Source: Heliocybe sulcata (lineage: Eukaryota; Basidiomycota; Agaricomycetes; Gloeophyllales; Gloeophyllaceae). Taken from it: a stretch of 64,000 nt of DNA. How positions within the stretch are numbered: the first letter of the stretch is position 1; each line of letters starts with the position of its first letter. The translations under genes were made by a program, and so were the position numbers. The notes under the pieces are model-generated. The model was not told the origin of the DNA. It ran no database searches and saw nothing but the letters and a program-made list of their open reading frames with translations. The stretch is taken from the NCBI GenBank assembly GCA_004369045.1, contig ML213505.1, forward strand, positions 844,591-908,590, written 5' to 3'. Of the stretch, positions 47,046-57,806 are shown one piece after another.

Positions 47046-47455
47046 CTATACACGACCCTGCAGCGGTATTATAGAGCTTTCAGAGTTGGGCGATCGGGTA
47101 CAAGCTTCCGCGCTAGTCTAAGTATGGGTTTTACCCTCTGACGCAGATGCATGCACCTTACCAGCATCCCACCACTGCAAGGCTGTTGCTCGCGTACCAC
47201 GTCTGCTTAGGAGACTTCGACATGGTTATGAATATTCTTGCCTCATACATGGCTTGAATCAATCCTGCCTCTTATGACTTATACCGACCGTTGTACCAGA
47301 TGTGCATAGACAGCAAGACCTATGCGTTCCACCCTACAATTCTGAAGACGCAAATCAGATCAGAAACGCACTCAGACGGGCCGAGGTATTGAGATTTGCG
47401 AGAGCGCCCAACGGGTAGTCGACCACGGACCTCAATTAATGCGAGCTTCAGCCGC
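47046..47455. other. Intergenic between alg3 end and trs130 start
   Basis: Presumed trs130 promoter and leader. A minus-strand 21-codon frame (MSKSPKQTWYASNSLAVVGCW then stop) ends inside it and could be an upstream ORF; no independent gene is claimed. Confidence 0.4.
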
Positions 47456-49015
47456 TTAATTCCTAGTCTCGGCTATCGAAGACAAATTATCCTTGCCTTC
47501 AGGATATCCATGCCAGACACCGATAACCAACAGCGTATTCCCTAGAGTCAGAAGAGAAGACGACAGGACTGTGGATGGATACACATTCCAACAATATTCA
47601 ATGCATGCCAATATTCCGATCCTGGGTCCGATAGTCAATATGCATGGATCGAAAGCGCGCATTATGACCCTTACTTCACTGCAGTGGGATATTTTGTTCT
47701 CCATGCCAGGAAGGGCAGTTGCTGCGCGTACCAGGCATAGAATTGATAATGCAATGAACGAGCAAAGAGGACGCCTATTAAGTTGGAGGTGAAGAGGATC
47801 GTTGCTACCTCTGTTGAATGGAGTAGTGAGAATGATACGATCGAGTGCGGGGGGAAACGTACGATCGGCTGTAACTGGTGCAAGATGCGCAGGCAGAGTC
47901 GGCCGGCGCAAGCCTCTGCCGAGAGTCGCAAGCGCGCCCCCGTCTTGGCGGCACCATTTGAAAAGACCGAAAGCGCACAACGTCATGACATGCCCAAGCA
48001 ACAAGCCTCGAGCCCAGCCAGGGCTCAAGAAGACGTCCTCGTCAATGAAACGCCAATTTACAGTCCACTTGTAAAGGAAGACGCGGGAGACCTCAAATGC
48101 CCGAGTCAAGTAGGCTTGCGTGTCGTGCAGGAGGAAAGGAGAGGCTATCACAGCCTGACTCATGAAAAGAATTGCAAGGTGCCTGAGCGTCGACAGCAAT
48201 CCCAAGCGCTTAAAACAGATGACTAGGAGACCTGGGAGATAGAGGAGAGCGGACATCTTCACCGACAACGCGGCACTGCGGAGCATTCGGGTGGTATCAG
48301 CAAAGCAGCCCTGAGGGAATGGTATTTGTCCAACCTGAAGAGAAGAGTCCCCACATCGTCCATGCCTTTCTGGTATGCAAGCACAGCTCCTTGTACGGCA
48401 ACGACAGACCAACAATCGTTGAACAGTCGCAAGACAAAAATGGAGTGAAGCCGCTTGCTTAGGGGAAACAGTATGACCAGCCAGTTGGGGACTCCCCTGC
48501 TCTGCTGGTAGATGGCACACGTCAAGATGAGTGAGAGGACATAGAGAAGGGCGTAGATCTGTTGGCCAAGCTGGACGTTCTTGCCCCCATTCGTCAAGGA
48601 GTAGAGGAATTCGAATACGTAGACGTGACCCGCTGGATACCTTTGGAAAATGTCGTAACGAAGGATAGGCAAGCCGACGCATCACTCACACAAGGGGACC
48701 GGTTGGTCCTTTTATGAGGGAATAATCACGTTCTCCTTTGATATACAAGTCCACTTGGCTCATATACGTCCTCCAGTCTATCTCCGTGTCTGAGGCAGGG
48801 CGTGAAGCTTAAGACTTAATAGATGGGCCAAGATGGGAGAACCTACATGATATGAACCGTATGATGACTTGTGTGAAGAAGGCATCTGCGAGGATCACAG
48901 GGCAGGCAAGCAGCCACAGGTAGGCGGGCTCATTCAGCAGAAGTCTCTTGCAGCATCGAATATATTCAGGCCATTCTGGGCTGGCACCGGGAGGAAATCT
49001 GGGAAGCAGAGGCAT
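47456..49015 (-). CDS. alg3: Dol-P-Man alpha-1,3-mannosyltransferase Alg3
   Basis: ER membrane enzyme that adds the first lumenal mannose to Man5GlcNAc2-PP-dolichol. I start at the ATG at 49015 ([18 protein letters not shown]), giving [31 protein letters not shown], then across introns [52 protein letters not shown], the Alg3 signature. Hydrophobic spans follow ([50 protein letters not shown]), then [23 protein letters not shown]. It ends SSIAETRN; no KKxx signal. A transposon lies immediately upstream of the start, so its promoter is unusual. Introns are short and several keep frames open, which makes exon borders easy to misread. Confidence 0.88.
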
Positions 49016-49269
49016 TCCAGCAAGGAGGCATGGCCTGACGATTTTCGGGAGGTTGGCCGCCGCCAAAATTAGAGGTATAGCACCTCCGAAATTGGAGGTG
49101 CCGCTAAAAATAAATAACGCGCGCCACAGCGCGCTGGTATATAGTATAGAAGGGACTTAGAGTCTCTTTCCCTCGTAGCTTACCCCGTACCATAGTAATG
49201 AAATAATATTTTAACTACCTACACCCCTACCCTAACCAACCCAGACCCTAACCGACCCGAACCTAACCA

Positions 49270-49440
49270 AGCGGGGGTGCCCCCCGGACCCCCATGGGAA
49301 AATATCCCATAACCCGGACATTAACCGGACCTTAACCGGACCTTAACGGAACCCTAACGGAACCCTAACCAGCCGGGGGGTACCCCCCCGGACCCCCCTA
49401 CCAGACCTTAACGCCGGGGGTTGCACCCCCGGACCCCCGC
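49270..49440. repeat. Three related G-run/C-run hairpin modules inside the transposon
   Basis: Modules of the form GGGGGT-n-CCCCC-GGA-CCCCC occur near 49270-49292, 49374-49398 and 49413-49437, each after an AACC/AACG-type spacer. Short CCCTAACC and CCTTAACCGGA units lie between them. They look telomere-like but are scattered, not a true telomere array. Confidence 0.6.
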
Positions 49441-49488
49441 GGTATATGCGCAAGTCATATGTATGTATATTTTGTATTCTACTGGACA

Positions 49489-49518
49489 CCTTAGGGTACC
49501 ACTTGTGGTACCCTAAGG
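49489..49518. repeat. Perfect 14-bp-arm palindrome in the transposon
   Basis: CCTTAGGGTACCAC, a TT spacer, and GTGGTACCCTAAGG. It is the strongest foldback in the element and lies between the G/C modules and the right terminal repeat. Confidence 0.75.
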
Positions 49519-49749
49519 GAGCTGTAGTTATATACGCATAATTTGTTTGCCGGCATTCCCCGCGCCAGCGACGCGCGTTAGTTATTTTTAGCAGAACCTC
49601 CAATTTCGGAGGTGCTATCGCCTCTAATTTCGGCGGCGGTCAACCTCCCGAAATTCATCAGGCCATACCTGCCAGCAACGACAGGTGAAATTCGTGATGG
49701 ATAGTAGGTGTATGTATGTAGTCGTACTGCAAAGTGCTATAAATAACCA

Positions 49750-51894
49750 CTATGTATTGCCGCCGCCGTTCACCGACGCCTCTCCGTCTCTCAAACCAGT
49801 CCTAAACCATTCACTGTAACTCTCTTCTCCTCCCGGAGCGACCTGCCCTGGAACCAACGTTGAAAGGCTGTCTTGTATGTATTGGTCGACGAAGCCAAGG
49901 CGAGACATCCCGTAAGATGCAAAGATCACAGAAGTCTGAAACCCGTCAGAGTAGCCCTTGTGAATTGCCGACTGCGTGTCATTAGCTGCGTCTCTTCGAT
50001 CGTGAACGCTCCACTGGAGAGGCACCGCAAACGTCTGCTCCAGGTCCTGGGTGTCGGGCTGGCGGGTGCTCGTTGGGTATGAAGAGAAGGCGCTCGGTAG
50101 GTACTTTCCGACGGCGGATTTGAAGCACCAGCCCGGGTCCGTATCGCAGTCTTCCTTCATATACGCTTTGGAAGCAATCATCAGTATTACAAGGGATTGT
50201 CTGGATTATTCACGCACCCCAGAAGCCCCAGCCTGCAATCGTATTGGAATAGGCAAATAACTGATCAGTGCAGAATCGCCGCTGGGATCCGCTTTTGTCC
50301 GCTTCTTGCGCGAGACTCTGCGGTGCGAGAGCACAAGACCATTCATCCACAACGAGGTTCTGGTGCGCTATGGTCGAGGAGCCTTGTAGATCGGTCAGGA
50401 CGCTGGATTGAACGTCGGCCGCGTGCTGGGAAGCCGATTCGGCCGTGTCGGAAGACGTGTAGACAAAGTACGAATGGTGGTCTTGTACAACGAAATCTGA
50501 TCGATTTGCTATGTAACGGCTAAATCGACCGAGGTCGAAACCGTCATGAATGTATAGTGGAAAGTTTGCAGCCTGTGGCGAAACGTGACGCATCCGATCT
50601 ATGGCTTCGCTATCTGTGGAAGTGTGTTGGTTTGAAGAAACGACAGCTATAGTTTCAATTACTGACAGAAGTCCTCCAGACCATCCACATTCTTCGGCTC
50701 GTTCAGAATTTGGACACCAACGACATTCGTGACTTGGCTCAGCTCGGCCGCTAAGAATGCCAGCACTTGCATAGTCTTCTCCACGTTCGCTTCGTCACCA
50801 AAGAGATTTGTTTGACCGTCCGACACGCCAGAATGCGGTTGCCCGTTCTGGCTGCCAGGGGCTCCATGCAGATCGACAAGTACTCCCAGACCAGCTTGGT
50901 CAGCCAGGTTTATGGCGTGCTTCACACGACTCCATGACTTGGCATACACGTCCGCGACCTTTTCAAAGGGGGTGCCTTGACAGAATGATGGGCCGAGATT
51001 CCAATAACCGATGGGCATGCGAACAGTATTGATACCTATGCCGGCAAGATATTGAAAATCTTCCTGTGTAATGAAAGAGTCCCAGTGCTTTTCCAACAGA
51101 GAACGCGCTGCGTCAGGCGAGCCCCAACCAGTAGCAATGTCAATTTCGGAGATGTGTTTCCCAGCGGAACAGTTGAAGACAGATGGGGTCATCCATTGTT
51201 CATGGACGAACCTGGTATGTGTTAGTTCAGTGGATCAACAAAGGCGGAGAAGTTACCACAGACCAAGAACCCAGGTTGACAGATTGTTGCTGCCTGTAAC
51301 GATAGATGGTGGACTTCACAGGATCAAAAGGAGCAAAGCTATCAGTGATATTTGCCGCAGCGTATGGTTCAACTTGGCAAGCTCCGCTTTCTACCGTGTT
51401 CGAACTCAGAGATGCGAGAGCTGCTGGACTCTGAGAAACTCGTCAGGTTGCGAGGTAAGCCCGGGCTCGAAAGGAAAACTAGAGTATGTGGAGATTGTGC
51501 GCTCACTTCAACTTCGTCCGGAAACGGTTTGAACAGTCCTTGAGCTAATCCAAGGGATTGCAAGAGGGACGTGAAGGTGGGCTGTGAGAACAGCATCGAG
51601 ACAAGATCGACAGATACTCAGACAGGTAGAGGTGCCAGGACTTAGAGCCCGTCTCTCAGGATATGTCGATCCTTGAATCACGCAGGCCTTCCACATGCAT
51701 AAGGAATAGGAACTGAGGGCTGACCGGACTCGGTTGAAACTCGAACGACGCCTTCACTGCAATATTCTGGGATTCTAGGAGCACCGCGCCTGACGCCATC
51801 CATCCATCATATCGTAGTCAGTCTCTGGACGAGGATACCAGCTGGACATTGATTGCGGAGAAAGAGGGTATGAGAAATTCAACGTAAGCTGCAT
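49750..51894 (-). CDS. GH5 exo-beta-1,3-glucanase
   Basis: A cell-wall glucan hydrolase of the fungal GH5_9 (Exg1) type. Firm exons run from VEPYAAANITDSFAPFDPVKSTIYRYRQQQSVNLGSW, across an intron to FVHEQWMTPSVFNCS, then HWDSFITQEDFQYLAGIGINTVRMPIGYW, LVDLHGAPGSQNGQPHSG and the acid/base motif ILNEPKN. Next come DFVVQDHHSYFVYTSSDTAESASQH and the nucleophile motif LVVDEWSCAL, GQ-type end WGFW, and KEDCDTDPGWCFKSAVGKYLP; stop at 49750. Upstream exons (MASGAVLLESQNIAVKASFEF, GLFKPFPDEVE, SPAALASLSSNTVESGACQ) form an N-terminal extension. The start at 51894 is a guess; no clear signal peptide was seen. Confidence 0.75.
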
Positions 51895-52049
51895 TTTGGT
51901 TGCATGAAGTTCGATAGCCGGTCCGAAGCGGCCCGCCCGACCGTTGACGCTTCTCTCAGCTTGAGCTACCACGGTTTCATAGTTCAGTTGGGACTTCCGC
52001 TTTCTCGCTTTGCACTTTGCTACGGGCCTATGAAACTATCAAATGTATA

Positions 52050-52771
52050 ATGCGGTCCCCAATGCGACCGCTGCCTTCTACTCATCCTGAATTCACCGTG
52101 CACGACAACCTTGGTTACTGCGAGTACAGGGTAGAGAACTGGCATCTGAAGCGTGATGGAAGCGGAAGAGTTGTGGAAGGCTACAGTAGGCTGTCGTGGA
52201 AAGATGCCCTTCTGTCAGCCCTGTTCGCAGTGATGTGGTCCTTTGTAGGTGAACAACCAATACAGTACCCCAGCTGTTTCATACTTGTCCTAGTTCAGGG
52301 GTGACATACGCGCACAAATAGGGCTGCTGACGGCCTATGCGTACGTGGCATGGACAAAATGCTCACAGGTTTTATGGGGTGGGCTACGACCTACTATGTT
52401 CTGCCAGATTGTCATTGAAAAGCCCAGACAGAATCTGTGATTGCCATACCGCCTCACGGAATTCAGCTTGAAACGCATTGCGGATACCCTTCCTGGCCTC
52501 TCTTCGCGAGCAAGCGCTTCATACCTGCGATGTTCTTGCAGGATTTCATCATCAACGAAGGTCTGCGGAGATGGGATGTCCGCTATTACATTTCAGCCAT
52601 TCAGCGCACACCTGACGGCTCATTCACGATGGAGACAGCCTATGAGGTCTGTACATGTAGCCCCAAACTTTCTGTTACTTACGAAGGACCTAGAACATCC
52701 TACCCCATTTCCCCATTCTTGCAAAAGTGTATCGCGGTATTCACCAGACAGATCTTACGTCGAAGGATTAA
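52050..52771 (+). CDS. gpi15: PIG-H/Gpi15 subunit of GPI-GlcNAc transferase
   Basis: A subunit of the ER complex that makes GlcNAc-PI. The start at 52050 gives MRSPMRPLPSTHPEFTVHDNLGYCEYRVENWHLK and a first hydrophobic span WKDALLSALFAVMWSFV. After an intron-rich stretch with a second span, the conserved part reads ESVIAIPPHGIQLETHCGYPSW, ASKRFIPAMFLQDFIINEGLRRWDVRYYISAIQR (the PIG-H domain). A GTCTGT intron then joins in frame, with acceptor GACCTAG, to NILPHFPILAKVYRGIHQTDLTSKD and TAA at 52769-52771. Choosing the earlier acceptor (ACGAAG) would lose the conserved LPxFPxLAxVYRGIH end, so I prefer the later one. Confidence 0.82.
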
Positions 52772-52938
52772 TATTATGGGACCTACTAATATGCATACAA
52801 AGCAATAGGCGTATCTGCTGGCATAGCAATGAAATGATGGGGTATAGTCGATACAATAGTGATGTTGCGTCCGTGCAAGTAATTCTGATGGTCAAGTCCT
52901 TGAGTAACGTTTTGGCGATAAATTCGCTGTGGAGTAGT

Positions 52939-55900
52939 TCATTCCCTTCTATCCTTCTCAATACCGTCTTCGCTCTCATAAGCGCTCAGAAAGTCATCGT
53001 ATCCTTCGTCGTCACCCTCTTCCGCGCCGCTGTCCGTAACACGGCGGCCCTCTGACGAGGTCTTGCGGACCCGGCCCTCCGACGAGATTTTACGGGCCCT
53101 GACATCCCTTCCTTCAGTAGATATCTTGCGCACCCGCCGCGGTGAACGAGGACGGGAAGCCACAGCTGGACTACCACTAATATCGAATGTTGCAGCCTTG
53201 GGAGTCGATGCCATGTCATATTCCACTGCTTCTGGAATTAAGCTATTTGGACTGGGCGTCGGCGGTTCGACCACAGCATTCGGTTGCATATCATCCTGGA
53301 TCCGCAGAGCCGCGAGCCGTGTAGGAACCTTCCTGTACCGCGTACGGGCACTTCTAGAAGGCGTACGTGCAGGCGAATCGGAAGCTTCACTTGCATCTGA
53401 CTCTGCCATGGGTGGGGTCGTTTGTCTGCTGACTTTTGCGCCTTCAAACGGCGCATCGACTGGGGAATCCTGAGATTCACCGAGTACCACCGATCCTCTT
53501 GGATGGTCCGGGTCCTCAATAGAAATCCCTTTGGAGAACAGCATGGACGTGGTGGGTGTCCGAGGAGGAGGGGACGAAGTGAGTGTTGCAGGTGAATCTG
53601 GTACGTCCATCCTGCCCCAACCCTTCTCTGAAGAGCTATCGGCCTGCTGCCGAGCTGTGACGCGCGAGCCAGAAGACAACCTGGAACTGGCATTGTCTGA
53701 GGACGTGGTCGATGAAGTGGAGTCCGGTCTTTCCCCCGGGAGTCTGAAACTGGGTGCCATGGGAGATCTCGACCTGTGTAGAGGCACAACCCGACTAGCC
53801 GCCGTTTCGGATTCTGAGTCCAATCGATCTCCAAGACGTGATATGGATAGAGATGTCGATGTTGAAGACTGAGAAGGGCTCCGCACAGCGTGGCCTTTCG
53901 CGTGCATTACTTCTGACCATTGTCTGGAGTCGGGCACCGGCGCGTTCGACGGGGTAGCAACCATCGACGCTCTACTAGATCCCGTCAACAAGGATGACGA
54001 ACTCAGCAGCAAGGGGCGCGGGCCAGACTTCGGCCTTGGTTTCGGCGAGGGTTGCTGCAAACCTGTCAACGATGCAAGAGATGCTTGCAGGTGTTTCGTC
54101 TTGTCCAGTATGCCGCCCTCGGACTTCGGCGACTCATCGTCATTGCTTGACCCATGTCCAGAGAGCTCTCTGCGAGGTTGAGGAAACATACTATCGCGAG
54201 GAGGACGGAAGAAAGCGGGTCTAGGAGGGGGAGAATACACGTCGCTGTGACCAGGTCGAAATATAGATCCTCTATTTGACGCACCGCCGACCCTCTCGGA
54301 TACTGTTGATCCAAAAGAATCTCTACGGTCGCCTTCGGGCAACTCCCAACGTCCCACCGACAATCCAGCCGGAGAAGAAGGCGTGGTCAATATACCCGAA
54401 GTGCTATTTCGATTCCATGCCTGTAAAGCCCTTACTTGCCAGTTCGTGCTTACTTTTGCTAGTGTCGCAGCTGTGTCGGAGTCTTTCAACTTCTCAGCGT
54501 AGCCCCATATACTCGAACGGGCTGATGCAGGAGAAGGGGACTCCGTTATGGGGGCATGGCTTGGTGAGGGCGATTGAGGCCTCGATCCGGCTGGGGAAGA
54601 CGGCGGGATCGGTGAAGGCGGCACATCCATAGAACTCTGATTCGTGATTCCTCTCCACACAGTAGTCGCAAGCCGAGATGTCAGACCGGAAGCTGGCCCT
54701 GCCGGCGACGTAGGCGACAGCGATGAAGTAGGTAGGGGGGATCTGGGAGGTTCAGGAGAAGCCGGTGTATCCAAAGAACTTTGATTCGTGAAACCTTTCC
54801 AGACCGTGTCTGCTAGGCGGGAAGTTAGGCCTGACATCTTTCGAGTCTGGCCTGTCTCCGTTTGGTTGCCGTCATCTTCTTCCTCTTCCTCTTCCTCTTC
54901 CTCATTCTCATCCTCATCTTCATCTTCTTCAGGAGATACATCCGTCACCTGATTCGTGAAGCCTCGCCACATGGTATCCCGGAGCCGTGTGCCGAGACCG
55001 ACATTCGCAACCGTAGTCAACTTCATCTGTTGCTCTCGCCGGCGGAGAAGCTCGACTGCTGTGGCGAGTATACTGTCAACACCTCCCACAGCGTCCACAG
55101 GATACGTCTGCAGAAATGTCATGCCTTCCATGAAGGCATCACTGCGTTCCCAAGCTCGCAGAGGGGATGGAGGCGGAAGCGAATGATCCTCTGTCCACAA
55201 GCCGGATGCTTTATAAGTGGGTTTGCCGAGCCTGGCGTCCAGTAAGATATGATACACACAAAGTGCCTTGTAAAGCCCACCTTGCAAGCGGCATCTTGGC
55301 CCTAATCAACATGCCAGTGCAGATATCCAGTAGGTAGTCCAACTTCGGATTCGAGCTTTTAGTTGGCGAAGGACGACTGAACAGAGCATCCCAGACAGCG
55401 AAAACATCCGTAAGAGGCAATGTATGCGTCAATATAGGAGCTAGCCATCGACTGAAAGGCAATTCAGATTCGTACCGTGGAATTGAAGCCAACATCGAAC
55501 TTACTATGAATAGTGCGGAAGAGCGGGATCCAGTCCTTTCGCGCGCTGGAACTCCGATTCAGCAGTGAAGTCGGCATGGCGAGGTTTCATCACTTACAAG
55601 GTCCTCGGACAAGTCTTCGTCAGCCCAGGCAAGGCGCTCACCCAGCCGTTGCATCCAGACAGCACCCCCTTCTTCGTCTTCTAGCTCAGAAAATTCACTG
55701 ACCATGGCCTCGAACACCCAGAAAGTGTCGGCTTCGACATGAGCTAAATCTTGAGTATCGAGCTCGCGACCTAGCACCGTATATACTGGCAATAGAAGGG
55801 AAGCAATGTGCGGAGAACGGTGTGCTGGATTGAGCCGAGTATGGATATACAGAAGGCGGAGCAACGCAGAAGAATGTCTCTCTGGTGCCGGTGTTGCATT

Positions 55901-56662
55901 AAAAACTTGTGAAGGAAACAATGTCGTCGATGCGGTCTGCTGAGGTGACTCAGTGGCAGCAGACTGCTCAGGATCATCGCCACTTTCGAGACGGATCTCC
56001 GGGGTGTATTTCTCCGACGGCCCGCCACTCTCGGCTTCTTGGATGAGACGTAGTCGGTTATTCAAGTTATCCAAGCAAGGCAATCTCTCATCCTCGGAAG
56101 ATGCGTCTTCCACGGGAGGGGACTCGGACGCTTCGGAATCTTCCTCCAGCGTCGAGAAAAGGCTTCTCGGAACACGATTCAGTTCTCTGTACACTTTCAG
56201 CAACTCATCATCCAAGGGCGCCAGCGGTTTTTGAGGTGGAGGGAGTGTAGAGAATGGTTCCAGTAGCCGACTTACAAGATCCTGTGTTTGGGTATTCGTA
56301 TCAGGTCTGGCACGCATATCTTAGAAAACACATACATGATAACTAGTCCTATGCTTCTTAGTTTCGGCTGGCCAACTGGCCCTCAGGACCGGAAGAGTCC
56401 CAAGCAATAGCCTACCAAACAGTTAGCAGTACTCAGAAAGGGAGGGGACATTAAACTTGCCTCCAGATTCTCGGTCTAAGCCATGGAGGGTGATCAGGTA
56501 TCCCTGCACACACGGCATAAGCGAACACAGCAGCCTTCATGATTCCGCGAACCTACCATGTATGCATAGCGATCGCAAGCGAGGCAAGTCTACCACCGGC
56601 ACTGCTGAAGACGGATCTAACAATTCAGAGAGTGCATCCACTCTACTAAAATCAGCGGCCAT
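52939..56662 (-). CDS. TBC1D5-like Rab GTPase-activating protein
   Basis: The start at 56662 (MAADFSRVDALSELLDPSS) leads to LRSLCIHGIPDHPPWLRPRIWRLLLG, the TBC1D5-type opening with its arginine. DLVSRLLEPFSTLPPPQK and an acidic insert follow; then RLLYIHTRLNPAHRSPHIASLLLPVYTVL, LAHVEADTFWVFEAMVSEF, and SRWLAPILTHTLPLTDVFAVWDALFSR complete the TBC fold. The last exon encodes a long disordered tail with three copies of GLxxRLxxTxWxGxTNQ (about 54949-55002, 54781-54834, 54637-54690), an acidic run, and three RKISSEGR-type repeats near the end at 52939. Relatives act on Rab7 and retromer. Its 5' end overlaps IST1 by 46 bp. Confidence 0.82.
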
Positions 56663-57449
56663 AAGAGGTCCCGAGACCACATTTCAAGGACCGACCTTTG
56701 CTCAGGCGACGGATCAGGTGTCCATTTCACGCCGGCCGATTTCGCAATTGCGCTCAAGAACTCATCCAGACTTGCTATGGAAGGCATAGGGATGTTCAGG
56801 GCACGGACAGCCTGAACATCGTGAGGACAGCCATACAAGCATCGACAGCAGACACACCTTTGAAGAAACGTAGTTGTCACGATTGGTTGTCGCTGAACGT
56901 GCAAAGTCTGGACCAAGCTGCTGGACGAGGACATCTCGGACAACAAGGAGCTCTGAGATATGGCGAGACATCAGGACTGACACGAATCCTGCAGTCCGCC
57001 TTGAGGCTGACCTTTGCATTCGACATGAGGAGCGGCATATATAATGGTAGATGCCGCCTCTACCATTGGCGGACTGGGAGGGGTGCTGTGATCGCCAGAG
57101 GGTATTAATAATATTGTATTAGTCCGGCTGACTCCCCGAGCGTACCTTTGCTCGAGCTCACTGAAGCGCTCAATAATAACTCCAAGATGCATACCCATGA
57201 CCTCCAAAACATCTCCCAGAGCATCCTCCCGAATGAGTTTCTGTGCCTTGGCTCGAGCAAGAGACACATTCCCTTCTCGTAGCAGAGTAACTATGTCGCC
57301 GCGAGTTATCTGGCCTTGGGAATCCTTCTTCGCCTGCAGCTGGCCCGCACGTTGAGCCGCGAGCCGGATCTGCGCCTTATGACACTGTGAGTCCGAAGTT
57401 CGCCTCTCTTGTGCTCAGTCCCTCTCACCTTGACGCGAGTAGCATCCAT
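56617..57449 (-). CDS. ist1: ESCRT-III regulator Ist1
   Basis: Ist1 tunes Vps4 and ESCRT-III at endosomes. The start at 57449 gives MDATRVK and joins to CHKAQIRLAAQRAGQLQAKKDSQGQITRGDIVTLLREGNVSLARAKAQKLIREDALGDVLEVMGMHLGVIIERFSELEQR, then across introns PPMVEAASTIIYAAPHVEC, ELLVVRDVLVQQLGPDFARSATTNRDNYVSSK and RALNIPMPSIASLDEFLSAIAKSAGVKWTPDPSPEQ. These are the defining blocks of the Ist1 domain. Read straight on, the frame ends RSVLEMWSRDLLWPLILVEWMHSLNC at 56617, inside the TBC gene. A GTCGGT...TTTTAG intron there would instead fuse it in frame to the TBC protein. No MIT-interacting tail motif is visible. Confidence 0.85.
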
Positions 57450-57806
57450 CTCAAGAGTTCCGATATGCCAGCTCAGGCTCGGAACACGGAGTTATACAAG
57501 AGGGTCCGGCGGCGTGTAATCAAGCTGTCGTCAGGTCAAACTGGCAGGTAACCAGAGGGTATATGAAGGTGCACGGCCAGAAGTCGCCGCGGGCAGAGAT
57601 GCCAGTACTTGCGAGCGCGTAACTTGGCGTTACATTACAGTGTTTGGAATATTATGCCACGTGCCGTAGACAGCCGAAGTGGCTTCCGCTTCCGTTCATG
57701 ATGATCGCCGAGGCACTATTGCAGGATTCTACAAGCAAGTGTCTCTGGATGCAAATGAGTCTGCGTGCTGTAGCTACTACAGTGATACCTATGTTACCCA
57801 GAATCC
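57450..57806. other. Intergenic upstream of ist1
   Basis: About 0.36 kb, presumed ist1 promoter and the 3' flank of the membrane-protein gene. Nothing coding seen. Confidence 0.45.

Larger units (their letters stand above)
49024..49671. mobile_element. Non-autonomous inverted-repeat DNA transposon (MITE-like)
   Basis: About 648 bp with terminal inverted repeats of about 105 bp (49024-49130 and 49565-49671) that match well: both contain ATGGCCTGA, TTTCGGGAGGTT, CCGCCGCC, AATTAGAGG, CACCTCCGAAATTGGAGGT and GCTAAAAATAA. A 7-bp direct repeat CCAGCAA flanks it (49017-49023 and 49672-49678), a likely target duplication. One end reads CAGGTATGG, so hAT kinship is possible but 7 bp is one short of the hAT rule. 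It codes for nothing. The interior holds three G/C hairpins and a 14-bp-arm palindrome. Confidence 0.85.

Noticed and set aside
48259-48685. 409-codon continuous frame as one ALG3 exon
   Set aside because: Its first third reads the wrong frame; the Alg3 motifs ([13 protein letters not shown] and onward) lie in another frame and need short introns.
49201-49400. CCCTAA-like units as a chromosome end or interstitial telomere
   Set aside because: The units are scattered and degenerate and lie within an element with matched inverted ends and a target duplication.
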